From positions 12,084,704 to 12,148,703 of the forward strand of contig OZ038452.1 in NCBI GenBank assembly GCA_964036195.1: a DNA stretch of 64,000 bases, read 5' to 3'. Below are positions 23,994 to 36,125 of this stretch, one piece after another. Below the pieces are notes generated by a model. The model had not been told where the DNA came from and did no database searches. It worked only from the letters and a program-made list of their open reading frames with translations. The DNA is from Sphaerolaimus hirsutus (lineage: Eukaryota; Nematoda; Chromadorea; Monhysterida; Sphaerolaimidae). The stretch's first letter is position 1; each line of letters begins with the position of its first letter. A program made the position numbers and the translations under genes.

Positions 23994-26900
23994 AAAAATA
24001 GCGATTTTTGGCAAAAATTGAGGTATACTTTCTCAAAAATCGCTCCAGATAGGTAGAGAGCTGGCTGATTTGAGGGGGTTAGGTAGACCAAAATAATAGC
24101 CCAAAATTTGCCTCTGGGATAGATAGATAGCTGAGCAGCCTCCAAGATAGATAGATAGCTGAGCGACCTCCAGGATAGATAGATGGCTGGGCGGTGCAAC
24201 CATCTAGGTAACAGGTAATGCCGGAATCAGAAAAATAGCTGGAAAAAATTTTAGGGGGTGGGGCTTTGCGGGTGGTCGATATATATGCTTTTTCAGAAAT
24301 GGTCAAAAATCGGTATATAAGCACATATAGTACCAAAAATAGCTGGAAATAGGCAGTTAGACACATGAACTAGTGATTTTGGAGGTAAAAACCATAAAAA
24401 GGTATGAAAAATAGCGATTTTTAGCGAAAATTGCAGTATAGTTTCTCAAAAATCACTCCAGATAGGTAGATAGCTGAGCGGCATCTGAGATAGATAGATA
24501 GCTGGATGGTGCAACCATCTAGGTAACAGGTAATGCTGGAATGAGATAAATAGCTGGAAAAAATTTTGGGATGGCGGTTTGGGGGGGTTGCGGGGGGTCG
24601 ATATATAGGCTTTTTCAAGGTGAACAAGGAAGAAATAGGAGAAAAATTGCTAAAAGTAGGTGAAATGGCCAAACTTGGGTATATAAGCACAGAGTACCAA
24701 AAATAGCTGAAAATAAGCAGTTAGACACATGAACTAGTGATTTTGGGGGTGAAAATCATAAAAAGGTATGAAAAGTAGCGATTTTTAAGCGAAAATTGGG
24801 GTATAGTTTCTCAAAAACACTCCAGATAGGTAGATAGCAGAGCAGCCTCTGAGATAGATAGAGGTAGCTGAGCGGCCTCCGAGATGGATAGATAGCTGGG
24901 TGGTGCAACCATCTAGGTAACAGGTAATGCCGGAATGAGATAAATAGCTGGACAAATTTTGGGGATGGCGGTTTGGGGGCATTGCGGGGGTCAATATATA
25001 GGCTTTTTCAAGGTGAATAAGGTAGAAAAGGGAGAAAAATAGCTAAAAGTAGGTGAAATGGCCAAACTTGGGTATATAAGCACAGAGTACCAAAAATAGC
25101 TGAAAATAAGCAGTTAGACACATGAACTAGTGATTTTGGGGGTGAAAATCATAAAAAGGTATGAAAAATAGTGATTTTTTAGCGAACATTGGGGTATAGT
25201 TTCTCAAAAACACTCCAGATAGGTAGATAGCAGAGCAGCCTCTGAGATAGATAGAGGTAGCTGAGCAGCCTCCGAGATGGATAGATAGCTGGGTGGTGCA
25301 ACCATCTAGGTAACAGGTAATGCCGGAATGAGATAAATAGCTGGACAAATTTTGGGGATGGCGGTTTGGGGGCATTGCGGGGGTCAATATATAGGCTTTT
25401 TCAAGGTGAATAAGGTAGAAAAGGGAGAAAAATAGCTAAAAGTAGGTGAAATGGCCAAACTTGGGTATATAAGCACATATAGTACCAAAAATAGCTGAAA
25501 ATAGGCAGTTAGACACATTACCTAGTGATTTTGCAGGTGAATATTGTAAAAACAGATGAAAAATAGCGATTTTTGGCAAAAATTGAGGTATACTTTCTCA
25601 AAAATCGCTCCAGATAGGTAGAGAGCTGGCTGATTTGAGGGGGTTAGGTAGACCAAAATAATAGCCCAAAATTTGCCTCTGGGATAGATAGATAGCTGAG
25701 CAGCCTCCAAGATAGATAGATAGCTGAGCGACCTCCAGGATAGATAGATGGCTGGGCGGTGCAACCATCTAGGTAACAGGTAATGCCGGAATCAGAAAAA
25801 TAGCTGGAAAAAATTTTAGGGGGTGGGGCTTTGCGGGTGGTCGATATATATGCTTTTTCAGAAATGGTCAAAAATCGGTATATAAGCACATATAGTACCA
25901 AAAATAGCTGGAAATAGGCAGTTAGACACATGAACTAGTGATTTTGGAGGTAAAAACCATAAAAAGGTATGAAAAATAGCGATTTTTAGCGAAAAATGCA
26001 GTATAGTTTCTCAAAAATCACTCCAGATAGGTAGATAGCTGAGCGGCATCTGAGATAGATAGCTGGGTGGTGCAACCATCTAGGTAACAGGTAATGCTGG
26101 AATGAGATAAATAGCTGGAAAAAATTTTGGGATGGGGGTTTGGGGGGGTTGCGGGGGGTCGATATATAGGCTTTTTCAAGGTGAACAAGGAAGAAATAGG
26201 AGAAAAATTGCTAAAAGTAGGTGAAATGGCCAAACTTGGGTATATAAGCACATATAGTACCAAAAATAGCTGAAAATAGGCAGTTAGACACATGAACTAG
26301 TGATTTTGGGGGTGAAAATCATAAAAAGGTATGAAAAATAGCGATTTTTTAGCGAACATTGGGGTATAGTTTCTCAAAAACACTCCAGATAGGTAGATAG
26401 CAGAGCAGCCTCTGAGATAGATAGAGGTAGCTGAGCAGCCTCCGAGATGGATAGATAGCTGGGTGGTGCAACCATCTAGGTAACAGGTAATGCCGGAATG
26501 AGATAAATAGCTGGACAAATTTTGGGGATGGCGGTTTGGGGGCATTGCGGGGGTCAATATATAGGCTTTTTCAAGGTGAATAAGGTAGAAAAGGGAGAAA
26601 AATAGCTAAAAGTAGGTGAAATGGCCAAACTTGGGTATATAAGCACATATAGTACCAAAAATAGCTGAAAATAGGCAGTTAGACACATTACCTAGTGATT
26701 TTGCAGGTGAATATTGTAAAAACAGATGAAAAATAGCGATTTTTGGCAAAAATTGAGGTATACTTTCTCAAAAATTGCTCCAGATAGGTAGAGAGCTGGC
26801 TGATTTGAGGGGGTTAGGTAGACCAAAATAATAGCCCAAAATTTGCCTCTGGGATAGATAGATAGCTGAGCAGCCTCCAAGATAGATAGATAGCTGAGCG

Positions 26901-27964
26901 ACCTCCAGGATAGATAGATGGCTGGGCGGTGCAACCATCTAGGTAACAGGTAATGCCGGAATCAGAAAAATAGCTGGAAAAAATTTTAGGGGGTGGGGCT
27001 TTGCGGGTGGTCGATATATATGCTTTTTCAGAAATGGTCAAAAATCGGTATATAAGCACATATAGTACCAAAAATAGCTGGAAATAGGCAGTTAGACACA
27101 TGAACTAGTGATTTTGGAGGTAAAAACCATAAAAAGGTATGAAAAATAGCGATTTTTAGCGAAAAATGCAGTATAGTTTCTCAAAAATCACTCCAGATAG
27201 GTAGATAGCTGAGCGGCATCTGAGATAGATAGCTGGGTGGTGCAACCATCTAGGTAACAGGTAATGCTGGAATGAGATAAATAGCTGGAAAAAATTTTGG
27301 GATGGGGGTTTGGGGGGGTTGCGGGGGGTCGATATATAGGCTTTTTCAAGGTGAACAAGGAAGAAATAGGAGAAAAATTGCTAAAAGTAGGTGAAATGGC
27401 CAAACTTGGGTATATAAGCACATAGAGTACCAAAAATAGCTGAAAATAAGCAGTTAGACACATGAACTAGTGATTTTGGGGGTGAAAATCATAAAAAGGT
27501 ATGAAAAATAGCGATTTTTTAGCGAAAATTGGGGTATAGTTTCTCAAAAACACTCCAGATAGGTAGATAGCTGAGCAGCCTCTGAGATAGATAGAGGTAG
27601 CTGAGCGGCCTCCGAGATGGATAGATAGCTGGGTGGTGCAACCATCTAGGTAACAGGTAATGCCGGAATGAGATAAATAGCTGGACAAATTTTGGGGATA
27701 GCGGTTTGGGGGCGTTGCGGGGGTCAATATATAGGCTTTTTCAAGGTGAATAAGGAAGAAAAGGGAGAAAAATAGCTAAAAGTAGGTGAAATGGCCAAAC
27801 TTGGGTATATAAGCACATATAGTACCAAAAATAGCTGGAAATAGGCAGTTAGACACATGAACTAGTGATTTTGGAGGTTAAAACCATAAAAAGGTATGAA
27901 AAACAGCGATTTTTAGCGAAAATTGCAGTATAGTTTCTCAAAAATCACTCCAGATTGATAGATA
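23994..27964 (+). repeat. Higher-order satellite array, right segment
   Basis: Satellite resumes with the duplicated AAAAATAG. The 413-bp monomer type begins at 25509 and 26679. From about 27849 the units become the TTTTGGAGG type only and begin to diverge, as expected at an array edge where homogenisation is weaker. Confidence 0.93.
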
Positions 27965-28138
27965 GCTGAAGTAGACCCATGAACTAGTGATTGTGGAGGT
28001 GAAAATCATAATAACGTAAATATGAAAAATAGCTATTTTTAGCGATAATTGGGGTATAGTTTCTCAAAAATCGCTGAAGATAGGTATAGAGCTGGCCGAT
28101 TTGGGGGGGGGGGGATTAGGTAGCCCAAAATTTGCCTC
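27965..28138 (+). repeat. Diverged edge monomer of the satellite
   Basis: It retains AGTGATT-TGGAGGTGAAAATCATAA, TCTCAAAAATCGCT, AGAGCTGGCCGATTTG and CCCAAAATTTGCCTCTGGGA in monomer order, but with substitutions, an insertion of ACGTAAAT and an expanded G run. It is clearly older or less homogenised than the core units. Confidence 0.8.
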
Positions 28139-28320
28139 TGGGATAGATAGATAGCTGAACGGCCTCCGGGATAGATAGATAGCTGAACGGCCTCCGGGAT
28201 AGATAGATAGCTGAACGGCCTCCGGGATAGATAGATAGCTGAACGGCCTCCGGGATAGATAGATAGCTTAGCGGCCTCCGGGATAGATAGATAGCTGAAC
28301 GGCCTCCAGGATAGATAGAT
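28139..28320 (+). repeat. 28-bp minisatellite expanded from the satellite subrepeat
   Basis: Six to seven tandem copies of GATAGATAGATAGCTGAACG followed by GCCTCCGG. The same word occurs two or three times inside each 413-bp monomer, so a subrepeat of the satellite has expanded separately at the array edge. Confidence 0.9.
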
Positions 28321-29402
28321 TAGGTATGTTTTTTATGAACGAATTTATGTTTCCGGTGGTGCGGCCATGAAAATGGCGCTACATTGAGAGATATATTGAT
28401 TAGACGGCATGTTTTGCAAATTTGAAAAGAATTGGAGCCCGAGCACGGCGCCAGCGAGAGAAATGCTTTTCGAATGACTACAACATGAAGATAGTAAGTA
28501 ATAGTAAAACTTGAGAACGTGAGTGCAGTACGGCGCCAAGTGAAAGCTAGACAAGTGTAGAGTTTCATTCGAAAAATACGCTGAGCGTGGGCGCCATTTT
28601 TGTACATATTTATAGCCGGAAACTTTTGGAAAGATATGGATGTCTTTTGTTGAAATTTGTTTGGTTTGTTCGTTTTTGCATGAGGAATTCCTGTCGGCTC
28701 TTCCAAGAGCGTGTAAAGTTGTGAAAACTTACATAAATTCACCAATTTTCGAAACTAGCATCCATGTGTCTCCAAAGTAAGTATGACTATGCGTGATAAG
28801 TGATCCACGCTCATGCAGGGCAATGAGACTCTGCACTTGATAAATAAAAAAGGAAATCGATCTTCAAAGAAATCGGGCCTTGGGCGCGGCCAGCTAACTA
28901 TTTACGTGAAGACGATAAGAATGGTAGCGAAAGAAATAATTTATAGCCTTATACCCATAGTTGACAATGACACCAAATGTCTACAGGTTTCCACGGAAAA
29001 CATGACTTTTTGAAAAAGCTAGTTAATTCCGATGGGATATGGTAGATTTCACTGTAAAGTGCGCGGTCGAAGAAAATTGAACGGCGCCTTAATACGCGCG
29101 GCGTCCGCCAGCACCTACATACATGAAAAAGCACCAGAAAATTTATTTCAAAAACACCGCTTTCAGACAACAACTAAAACCAAACAATCAGCCAGCATCT
29201 GCGGCGGCCCCGGAATAAATGCGGCCAAGGACTGGCGAGGCGACTGCGAGCGGCCGGGCCGAAGGGATACCGAAACCGCGGAAAATAATGTGTGTTGGGG
29301 GGGGGGGGTTGATTTTTATGACGGCATAAATGCCGCGGGGTGTCACGGTGGAAGGGCGTCGGAAACAATGCCAGCGCCGAAATAAGTATGGCTTATTGGC
29401 GA
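28321..29402. other. Unassigned 1.1 kb flank of the satellite
   Basis: I see no recognised gene or complete mobile element. An open frame on the minus strand (28320-28745, 141 codons) has no known domain and mixed composition. Around 28955-28985 there is a GTTGACAATGACACCAAATG string related to the ends of the inverted-repeat elements at 36126-36300 and 46089-46350, so at least part is transposon debris. Confidence 0.35.
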
Positions 29403-29671
29403 TCCGCACATTGAAATTTTGTGTTCAGGGTTCGAATGTTAAGCTTCGCTCAGGCTCAGTTAAGTTCAGGCTTAACTACAAACCCTGAAATTCAAATCTG
29501 AAGAACACAACGTTTTTGAAGCGTGAAAATTCGGAATCTGCAAACCTTCGCGCAATTTGCTGCGAGCCGACTTTTTTACGCTTCGAAAACGTCGTGTTCG
29601 TTAGATTTTAATTTCAGAGTGCAAATACGTTCGAACGCTAAACGCAAAACTTCAGTGTGTGGTGCGCCATT
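29403..29671. mobile_element. Inverted-repeat MITE of the GCACACTGAAA family
   Basis: The left end is CCGCACATTGAAATTTTGTG followed by TTCAGGGTTCGAATG. The right end has GTTCGAACGC, AAAACTTCAGTGTGTGG and TGCGCCA. The two halves are inverted copies, and the middle repeats ACGCTTC...GAAGCGT. It is a more decayed relative of 52492-52769. Confidence 0.7.
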
Positions 29672-29672
29672 T

Positions 29673-30349
29673 TCTGAGATAAAAAAATAAAAAATAAAAT
29701 ATAAGCGGCCATAAACAAATATTTGCACGCGCGCGAGTGCCAAGTGACATTATCGATCGGCTTGGCACTCGTTGACGCGTCGATAAAGTGGCCGCGCGGC
29801 ACGCGTGTCAATATTTCTTTAACACCGCGTGCAAACTGCACTGGCTGCGAGGAAACATTTATGTGCATTTGCACGCTTGATAGGGGCGAGCAAACGCAAT
29901 GAAAACACGAATGGAAAGTAGAAATTGTGTGAAGTAAATGTCTTAAAAAATTCTCCTACTTGATAAATGACGCCTTTACTTCTAAAAGTGAAACAAATGA
30001 TATTTATGTTAAGCACAATTTCCGCTGTAAAAATTGAGAAACTATTTAGAAATTTGACACACTTTTCAGGGTTTCGCGGTTTGCCATCGTTCCTCTGCAT
30101 TGTAAAGTTCCAAATCTTAATTTGAAAGTATCAAACTTTCTGCCTCTACTCTCAATCGATTGGTATGAGAGCTGCGTCCGCTTCAAAAATACCTTTCTAC
30201 CAGAAAAGGTATGACAATGAAAATAAGGCTTGTCGATCTCAAATAAGTAGGAAATTTATGTGAAAAATGACTTTTAACTACTTCGGAAAATGACGGAATC
30301 TATTCTCAATACCGTTCCGTTCCTCAGTGACTTTACACCTGTGCGTGAT
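29673..30349. other. Unassigned spacer
   Basis: AT-rich sequence with no convincing coding frame, no terminal inverted repeats that I can pair and no tandem repeat. It contains GC-rich words such as GCGCGCG near 29730. Nothing is assigned. Confidence 0.3.
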
Positions 30350-32910
30350 TAGGGTAGGGATGGCCGAGGTTTTTTTCAAAAGTTTTTGAAAGTTTTTTTA
30401 AACGCAAGTATCGAAACCGTTTTTTCAGCTGACATTTTTAGTACTCAGCGTTTTTTGCACTAGGCATTTTGCAATTTTTTGCACGCAAGCGCGCAATTTC
30501 ACATACACATTACCATTGGTGGTGGTTTTCATTGGTTTCGAGCAATTTTTTAGTGTAACAGCTTCCATTTGTTCATGATATGGTGTTATAATAAGCCGTG
30601 TCAAATGTTAGTGTAGTTAATAATATCCAGCCAATGTGGGAGGGTGCATCATTTCAAATGCTAGTCATTTCATATGCTGCGGAAAAGCTCACTTCAAATG
30701 CTGTAGTGTCTAATTTCAAATGCTACTGTGCTACAGTGTATACACAGCATGAAATTTTGTCATTCCACTCATTTTACACACTTAAAAAGTCATATAGTGC
30801 CATATTAAGATGCTCAATCATGCTTTCTTTTGTCATGAATTTAACACTTTAATATGTTTTTCCAATTGAGATACCATGAGTGCATTTAAAGCAAAACCTT
30901 GTGCAATATGGTGCTGCAAGTGCAAGAGGATTTAATGCTGGCATTTGAAGTGATGCCTTATAGTAGCCTAAGTGAGCTTTTTGGCAGCATACAAAATGAC
31001 TAGCATTTGACATGGTCTGGGCTCATTAAATCATTGGATAGGTGTTATGCAAGACAGACTTTTTTCAAATGATGTAAACATTTTTACATGTTTACATATT
31101 GAAATATTTTGTGTTCCCAGCATGCCGCTAATTGAATGCCCTGGGCATAGAACCCATAGAACCTTGAAACCAAGCATAATGCCCTGGGTGTTGTGCACGG
31201 GGGTGGGGTGGTTCACATGGAGAAATACAGTATTCCATGCCCAACTTCACTTGAAGTCACAAGCATTTGACAAAAGGTAATATATGTAACATGTCGACAT
31301 ACAATATTTTTGACAGAAATCACCACTTATAATGCCATCCCATGGCCACACAGCTATTCTATGGCTATATAAACCCACATTCACCTCACTAGGCATCCTG
31401 ACAACATAGAAAAAATTCATAACTTCCTGAAATAGGATTGAATCTTGGCATGATCCAGATGAAATTGTAGGGCAATTCATGCCCTACATTTTGCCATAGT
31501 CATTGCCATTTTGCCTATTCTCTGGGCAATGTTACTGCCTGGAGGATTTTTATTATGCATTACTGGATGATCACCTCGGTACGCACCTCACTCTTTATCG
31601 ATGCAGAACTCTGCCAATCAAGGCAGGATGCTGCAAAGGTGCGAATTGTTCAGACTTGGCATCCAGCCAGCTTGGAGTCCAGTGGCAAAATTTGAATCAA
31701 TGATTGTAGGGCTACGGTCATTCTTTTTCTGGCAAATGACTAAATTAGGCTAAAAGTGGTTGGTTTAACCATTTTTGAGACTTTTCAGCAGCAGAAAAGA
31801 CTTGTGCCACATGTATGGAGCTACACAAATGTGTACATGCCCTACAGGTGGAGGACATTTGCTAACATTCCTGTGATATTTGCAAATGTCAAAGTCGACA
31901 TTGCTGAGCTTTGCTGCCTCATTGTAAATGCCAGCAGGATCAAGCTGACATAGCACAGCCAGACATTGCATAGGAGGCTTTGTGCTTTCAGCTAAAGCAA
32001 TCTGCCTTTCCTGTAATATTGCAATCTTCAAGAGAACTTTAAACACAAAACTAAATTCTTCTTGAGAAGCAGAAAACAGGAACATAAACACACATCTAAT
32101 TTTGCTTTAAAGTTCTCATGATAATTGCAATATGTCAGGAAAAGCAGATCACTTTAGCTGAAAGCACAAATCCTCCTGTGCAATGTCTGGCTCTGCCATG
32201 TCAGCTTGATGCTGCTGGCATTTGCAACGAGGCAGCAGAGCTCGGCAATGTAAACCTTGACATATCATGGAAATGTTACCCAGCAACCTGTGCTCCACTT
32301 GTAGGGCATGTACACACTTATGTAGCTTCATAGATGTGGCATGAAGCTTTTCTGTTGCTGAAAAGTCTCAGAATGGTTAAACCAACCACATTTAGCCTGA
32401 TTTGGTTGTTCACCAGGAAAAAGAATGACTGTAGCCTACAGAAGTGATTCAAACTTTGCCACTAGACTCAGAGCTGGCTGGGTGCCAATTTCGAACAGTT
32501 CTGGCCTTTGTACAACCCCGCCTTGATTGGCAGAGTTATGTATCAATAAAGAGTGAGGTGCCTACCGAGATGATCATCCAGAAATGAATTTAAAAATTCT
32601 CCTGGCCCAGAGAATAGTTATATGCCCATGATCCACAGCAATTTTTAGGGCATGAATTGCCCTACGATTTCATCAAGTTCATGCCTGGATTCAATTCTAC
32701 TTTGGGAAGTTATGAACCTTTTTCTAAAAATGTAGTCAGGGTGCCTACTGAGGTGAACAGGGGTTTATAACATAAAGTACTGCCAGTTGTCTAATATATG
32801 TTGATCCATAACCATATTTGGGAGCTTGTGAAAAAAAAAAACGATTTTATAAAAAACACATTTTTTCTTTAAAACGGGGTCGTTGAAAAAAAGACATTTT
32901 TCCATCCCTA
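30350..32910. mobile_element. hAT-like element with TAGGGATGG ends and a large internal fold-back
   Basis: The left end is TAGGGTAGGGATGGCC (the TAGGG appears doubled) and the right end is TTTTTCCATCCCTA. It is flanked by TGCGTGAT (30342-30349) and TGCGTGGT (32911-32918), an 8-bp duplication with one change. It shares GCGCAATTTCACATA and ACAGCTTCCATTTGT with the smaller complete copy at 44951-45341. No transposase is seen. The interior from about 31375 to 32740 is a long imperfect hairpin. Confidence 0.75.
31375..32740. repeat. Long imperfect inverted repeat (fold-back) within the hAT-like element
   Basis: The left arm has ACCTCACTAGGCATCC, GTAGGGCAATTCATGCCCTA, TGGATGATCACCTCGGTACG, CTCTGCCAATCAAGG and TGGTTGGTTTAACCATT in order. 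The right arm carries the complements of these in reverse order, down to AGGGTGCCTACTGAGGTGA. The centre is near 32095. By eye the arms match about 75-80 percent. Confidence 0.8.
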
Positions 32911-33032
32911 TGCGTGGTTCACACTGGCGATAAGCCAGTGATATTTGGAGCGTGCCACTGTCAAAATGGTTGGCACACAGATGACGCGTGCTTAGAATGA
33001 TTGGAAGTGAAAAAAAAGTGAAAAAAAGTTGC

Positions 33033-33180
33033 GCAATGACATTAGTGAACTTTTTTCACTTCACTCGTATCTGAAAATCACTTGAAAATATGTCAAGTGA
33101 AAAAAAAACAGTGAAAAATAGACATTTTCAAGTGATTTTCAGATATGAGTGAAGTGAAAAAAGTTCACTAATGTCATTGC
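33033..33180. repeat. Near-perfect 57-bp inverted repeat
   Basis: GCAATGACATTAGTGAACTT at the left is matched by AAGTTCACTAATGTCATTGC at the right. The arms extend through TCACTTCACTC(G/A)TATCTGAAAATCACTTGAAAA with one mismatch, around a ~33-bp centre. A further decayed half-copy follows to about 33250. It may be a small fold-back element. Confidence 0.85.
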
Positions 33181-33250
33181 GGAGCGTTTTTCCCTTCACT
33201 CATATCTGAAATCTGGAATTCACTTAATAAAGTGTCAAGTGAAAAAAATG

Positions 33251-34132
33251 GGCAAATGTGCGTAACGGGCAGATGTGCGTATCAGTGTACCCGCGATTGG
33301 AATACGTAAATATGTACAGCGTGAGACATAAATGAGTGCAAGTGCAGATGAAGTCGGCCGAGCTTCACTCATTTTTGAAATTTTGGAGTTAACAATACGG
33401 CAACTTTTATTGAAATAATTGCGATTGAATTAATGGCGAAGCGCCAAACGAAAATGGCTCTCAGATGCGTTGAGTGAGCTGCTGTGCACTACCGTATTTT
33501 GATGAATAAAGTCACGCCACAACTGTGTACCGAATTCAAGAAGATATTGTAGATTCCAAGGCAAAGTGTACAGTCCGTTGTTGTGTTGCCTCTGAATAAC
33601 TGCCCACAATTTGTAGAAGACTAGGTATAGGTACATATAATATACAAGTTTTGTATTCCGTATACTTTTGACAAGTTCGGTACTTTTAACAACTCTTTGA
33701 AGCATCCCCATGTTATGTAAAATATGTAACGCTTGTGTGGACGCGCGCAGCTAAAGTGGCAAAAAGATATATTTCAAACATAAATATTTATGTAAGCAAG
33801 TGTATACCGAGTGGAGCACATACTTTGCGCAGAATCCTACCATAATTAAATGAATAAAATCTTGTAATAAATTTGTAATTAATTATTCCATAGTAAATAC
33901 CTAATATTAGGTGAAGAATTGTAAAAATTTTGGTTCACTATTCAGATCGGTTATGGTAGGTTTCCATATTAAGTGTGATGTCCGCCGAGTATGTTTCACA
34001 CTCACACCACTGCCCGCGGTTTGAATGTTCTGAACTAGCTGTTCCGATACATGGTGGCTCAGATTGTATAGAAAAATTCTGATATTGTCGAGAAAAATAT
34101 TGTCAATTTTTTAATTATGAAAATTGTATTAG
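33251..34132. other. Unassigned spacer with one dispersed repeat
   Basis: No gene is recognised. The block at about 33812-33900 (CAGAATCCTACCAT, AATGAATAAAATC, AATTATTCCA) recurs at about 37275-37350, and GTCCGCCGAGTAT near 33981 matches the terminus of the inverted-repeat element at 47896-48165. An open frame on the minus strand (33430-33711) has no recognisable domain. Confidence 0.35.
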
Positions 34133-35803
34133 TAAACTGCGTTCGGATCATGTCCGGCAGTCACTTTTTGAACAGACTTATGACGCTATAACTCATGCTA
34201 TGGGGGGGAGTTAAGAGCTGAAATTTGGGGGCATTTTAGCCGACATTCCCCCCCTACTATACACCAACGCAGATGCAACGGCGACCCGTTTTAGTGTGGG
34301 TCGCCGTATATGCGAAAAAAACTTGTGCGGTTTTCGCTGTCCGGATCATGTCCGGCACCCAGTGGTTCTTCACCACTTAGGGGGCCGTAACTCCAGGTGC
34401 GGTTCCGCAAGTGGAAAAGTTAAGAGTTAAAAGTTAAGAGTTGAGTAAAATGATAAATGATAAGTTAAGAGCAAAGTTAAAAGTTAAGAGTTGAGTAAAA
34501 TCGTTTGTCGTTTTACTCAACTCTTAACTTTACTCATAACTTGTCATTTGTCATTTTACTCAACTCTTAAGTTTTAACTCTTAACTTTTCCACTTGCCAC
34601 TTGCGGAACTGGCCCCAGATACATGATCAGGATGACTCTGAAACTTGGGGGGATGAACGGCGAAATCCGCCGCTTACTGTACACGGGATGGCGAGTGCCA
34701 CTAACACACAAAAAGTGCCGCTCGCCGCGTATCAAGCGTTTTTTTATAGACGCACTGTCCGCATCCGGCCTGGCACCCAATAACTTTTTTTCAGAAAGAA
34801 GTCAGGTGACCCCTGAGTTAAATCAGCAACTTGAGTAAATTCTGCTCTTCTTGACGCGCCCTGAAGCGACCGTGTCCAGCTTCACTGAATGGTTTCCACC
34901 TGCACAATTGATGGGTATTTGAATTTACAGTAGATATGATCATGTAAAATTTAACAACAATTCTGTTATCATGATATTTACAGTAAACAGTTTTCATTTG
35001 TACGTTTTACAATCCTGCAGTACGATACCATACTGCAAAAAAAACAGCGAAATTTCCTGACCAGTGCTGATCAACAGAATTTCTGACCTCCCTTGAGTTT
35101 AAGAATACACTTTAAATCAATTTTTTGTTAGACACTTGAAAAGTTGGTTTACAATGCCCTCTTGGGGATAGTTTAAGGTATAAAGTTGCGTAAAAGACCT
35201 TACCCCAAAAATGCCCTGCTAAAGAATTTTAATGGGGGTCAATGCGATGACATCACCTATGACATCATTGTGGTACAAATCTCTACTGCAATGATGTCAT
35301 AGGTGATGTCATCGCATTGACCCCCATTAAAATTCTTTAGCAGGGCATTTTTGGGTAAGGTCTTTTACACAACTTTATACCTTAAACTATCCCCAAGAGG
35401 GCGTTGTAAACCAACTTTTCAAGTGTCATACAAAAAGTTGATTTTAAGTGTATTTTTTGTGTGCAACTCAAGAAAGGTCAGAAGTTCACACTGAACAGGA
35501 AATTTCACAGCATTGTACAGTATTGTATGGTACTGTAGGACTGTAAATATAGCATAAACTAACCATTTTTTTGATGAAAATCCAGGAGTGTCAATCAGCC
35601 TGGATGCGGACAGTGTGTCTATAAAAAACACATGATACACGGCGAGCGGCACTTATCGTGTGCCGGTGGCGCTCGCCATCCGGTGTACAGTAAGCGGTGG
35701 ATGTCGTTTTTAACCCCCCCCCCCCAGTTTCAGATTCATCGTGTGTGTGTATCTGGAGTTATGGCCCCCTAAGTGGTGAAGAACCACTGGGTGCCAATTT
35801 TTT
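34133..35803. mobile_element. Fold-back element, copy 3
   Basis: The outer left segment (TAAACTGCG, GGATCATGTCCGGC, then GTGTGGGTCGCC) resembles the ends of the copies at 37376 and 39165. The left arm CAGTGGTTCTTCACCACTTA is repeated inverted at about 35776-35795. The central arms (ACTTGAAAAGTTGGTTTACA, then GGGGATAGTTTAAGGTATAA, AATGCCCTGCTAAAG) are almost perfectly inverted around 35280. The outer part of the right arm is missing, and a small inverted repeat (34407-34597) sits in the left arm. Confidence 0.75.
34407..34597. repeat. Nested inverted repeat rich in TTAAGAGTT
   Basis: GCAAGTGGAAAAGTTAAGAG at the left and its complement at the right (ending CCACTTGC) enclose alternating TTAAGAG/CTCTTAA words. 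It lies inside the left arm of fold-back copy 3 and has no counterpart in the right arm, so it is a later insertion or local expansion. Confidence 0.75.
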
Positions 35804-35827
35804 TCATTTTACGTCATCATTATATGT

Positions 35828-35901
35828 CAGGGAACTAATTTTACATTTCATGTCAATGATTGCATGCAACCATTGACATAAAATGTAAAATTAGTTCCCT
35901 G
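35828..35901. repeat. Short perfect hairpin
   Basis: CAGGGAACTAATTTTACATT is followed by its complement ending AGTTCCCTG at 35901, around a centre containing GATTGCATGCAACC. It could form a ~30-bp stem. Its role is unknown. Confidence 0.8.
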
Positions 35902-36125
35902 TGTAGTATTTGATTGAATTACTACAATGTATATAAATTAGATTTTTCAATTTGTTCTAGCTGCGGCTGACAACACTGAGTATTGGACACAATTAAGGTA
36001 TTGATACATATCTTCATAAAAAATTGTAGACCTGTAGCATCATCCACACTCACATAATTAATTTTATGACATAATTTTACGTCATCATATTACATCAAAT
36101 TCACGCTGAGCTGTAATCTCTGCTT

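Noticed and set aside
3003-27727. Dozens of minus-strand open frames of 60-100 codons (SYLSHSGITCYLDGC type) repeated through the array
   Set aside because: They follow the satellite period exactly, overlap in different frames, have no start context or domain, and end at random points of the monomer. They persist because the DNA is homogenised, not because the peptide is selected.
2807-28320. A CRISPR-like array of repeats and spacers
   Set aside because: The repeats are 364-413 bp, adjacent and without unique spacers, in clearly eukaryotic DNA.
28139-28320. GATA repeats as a sex-chromosome marker
   Set aside because: GATAGATA words are here a part of the satellite monomer; no evidence links this window to a sex chromosome.
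28320-28745. A 141-codon minus-strand frame next to the satellite
   Set aside because: No recognisable domain and no exon-like GC rise; part of the area is transposon debris.
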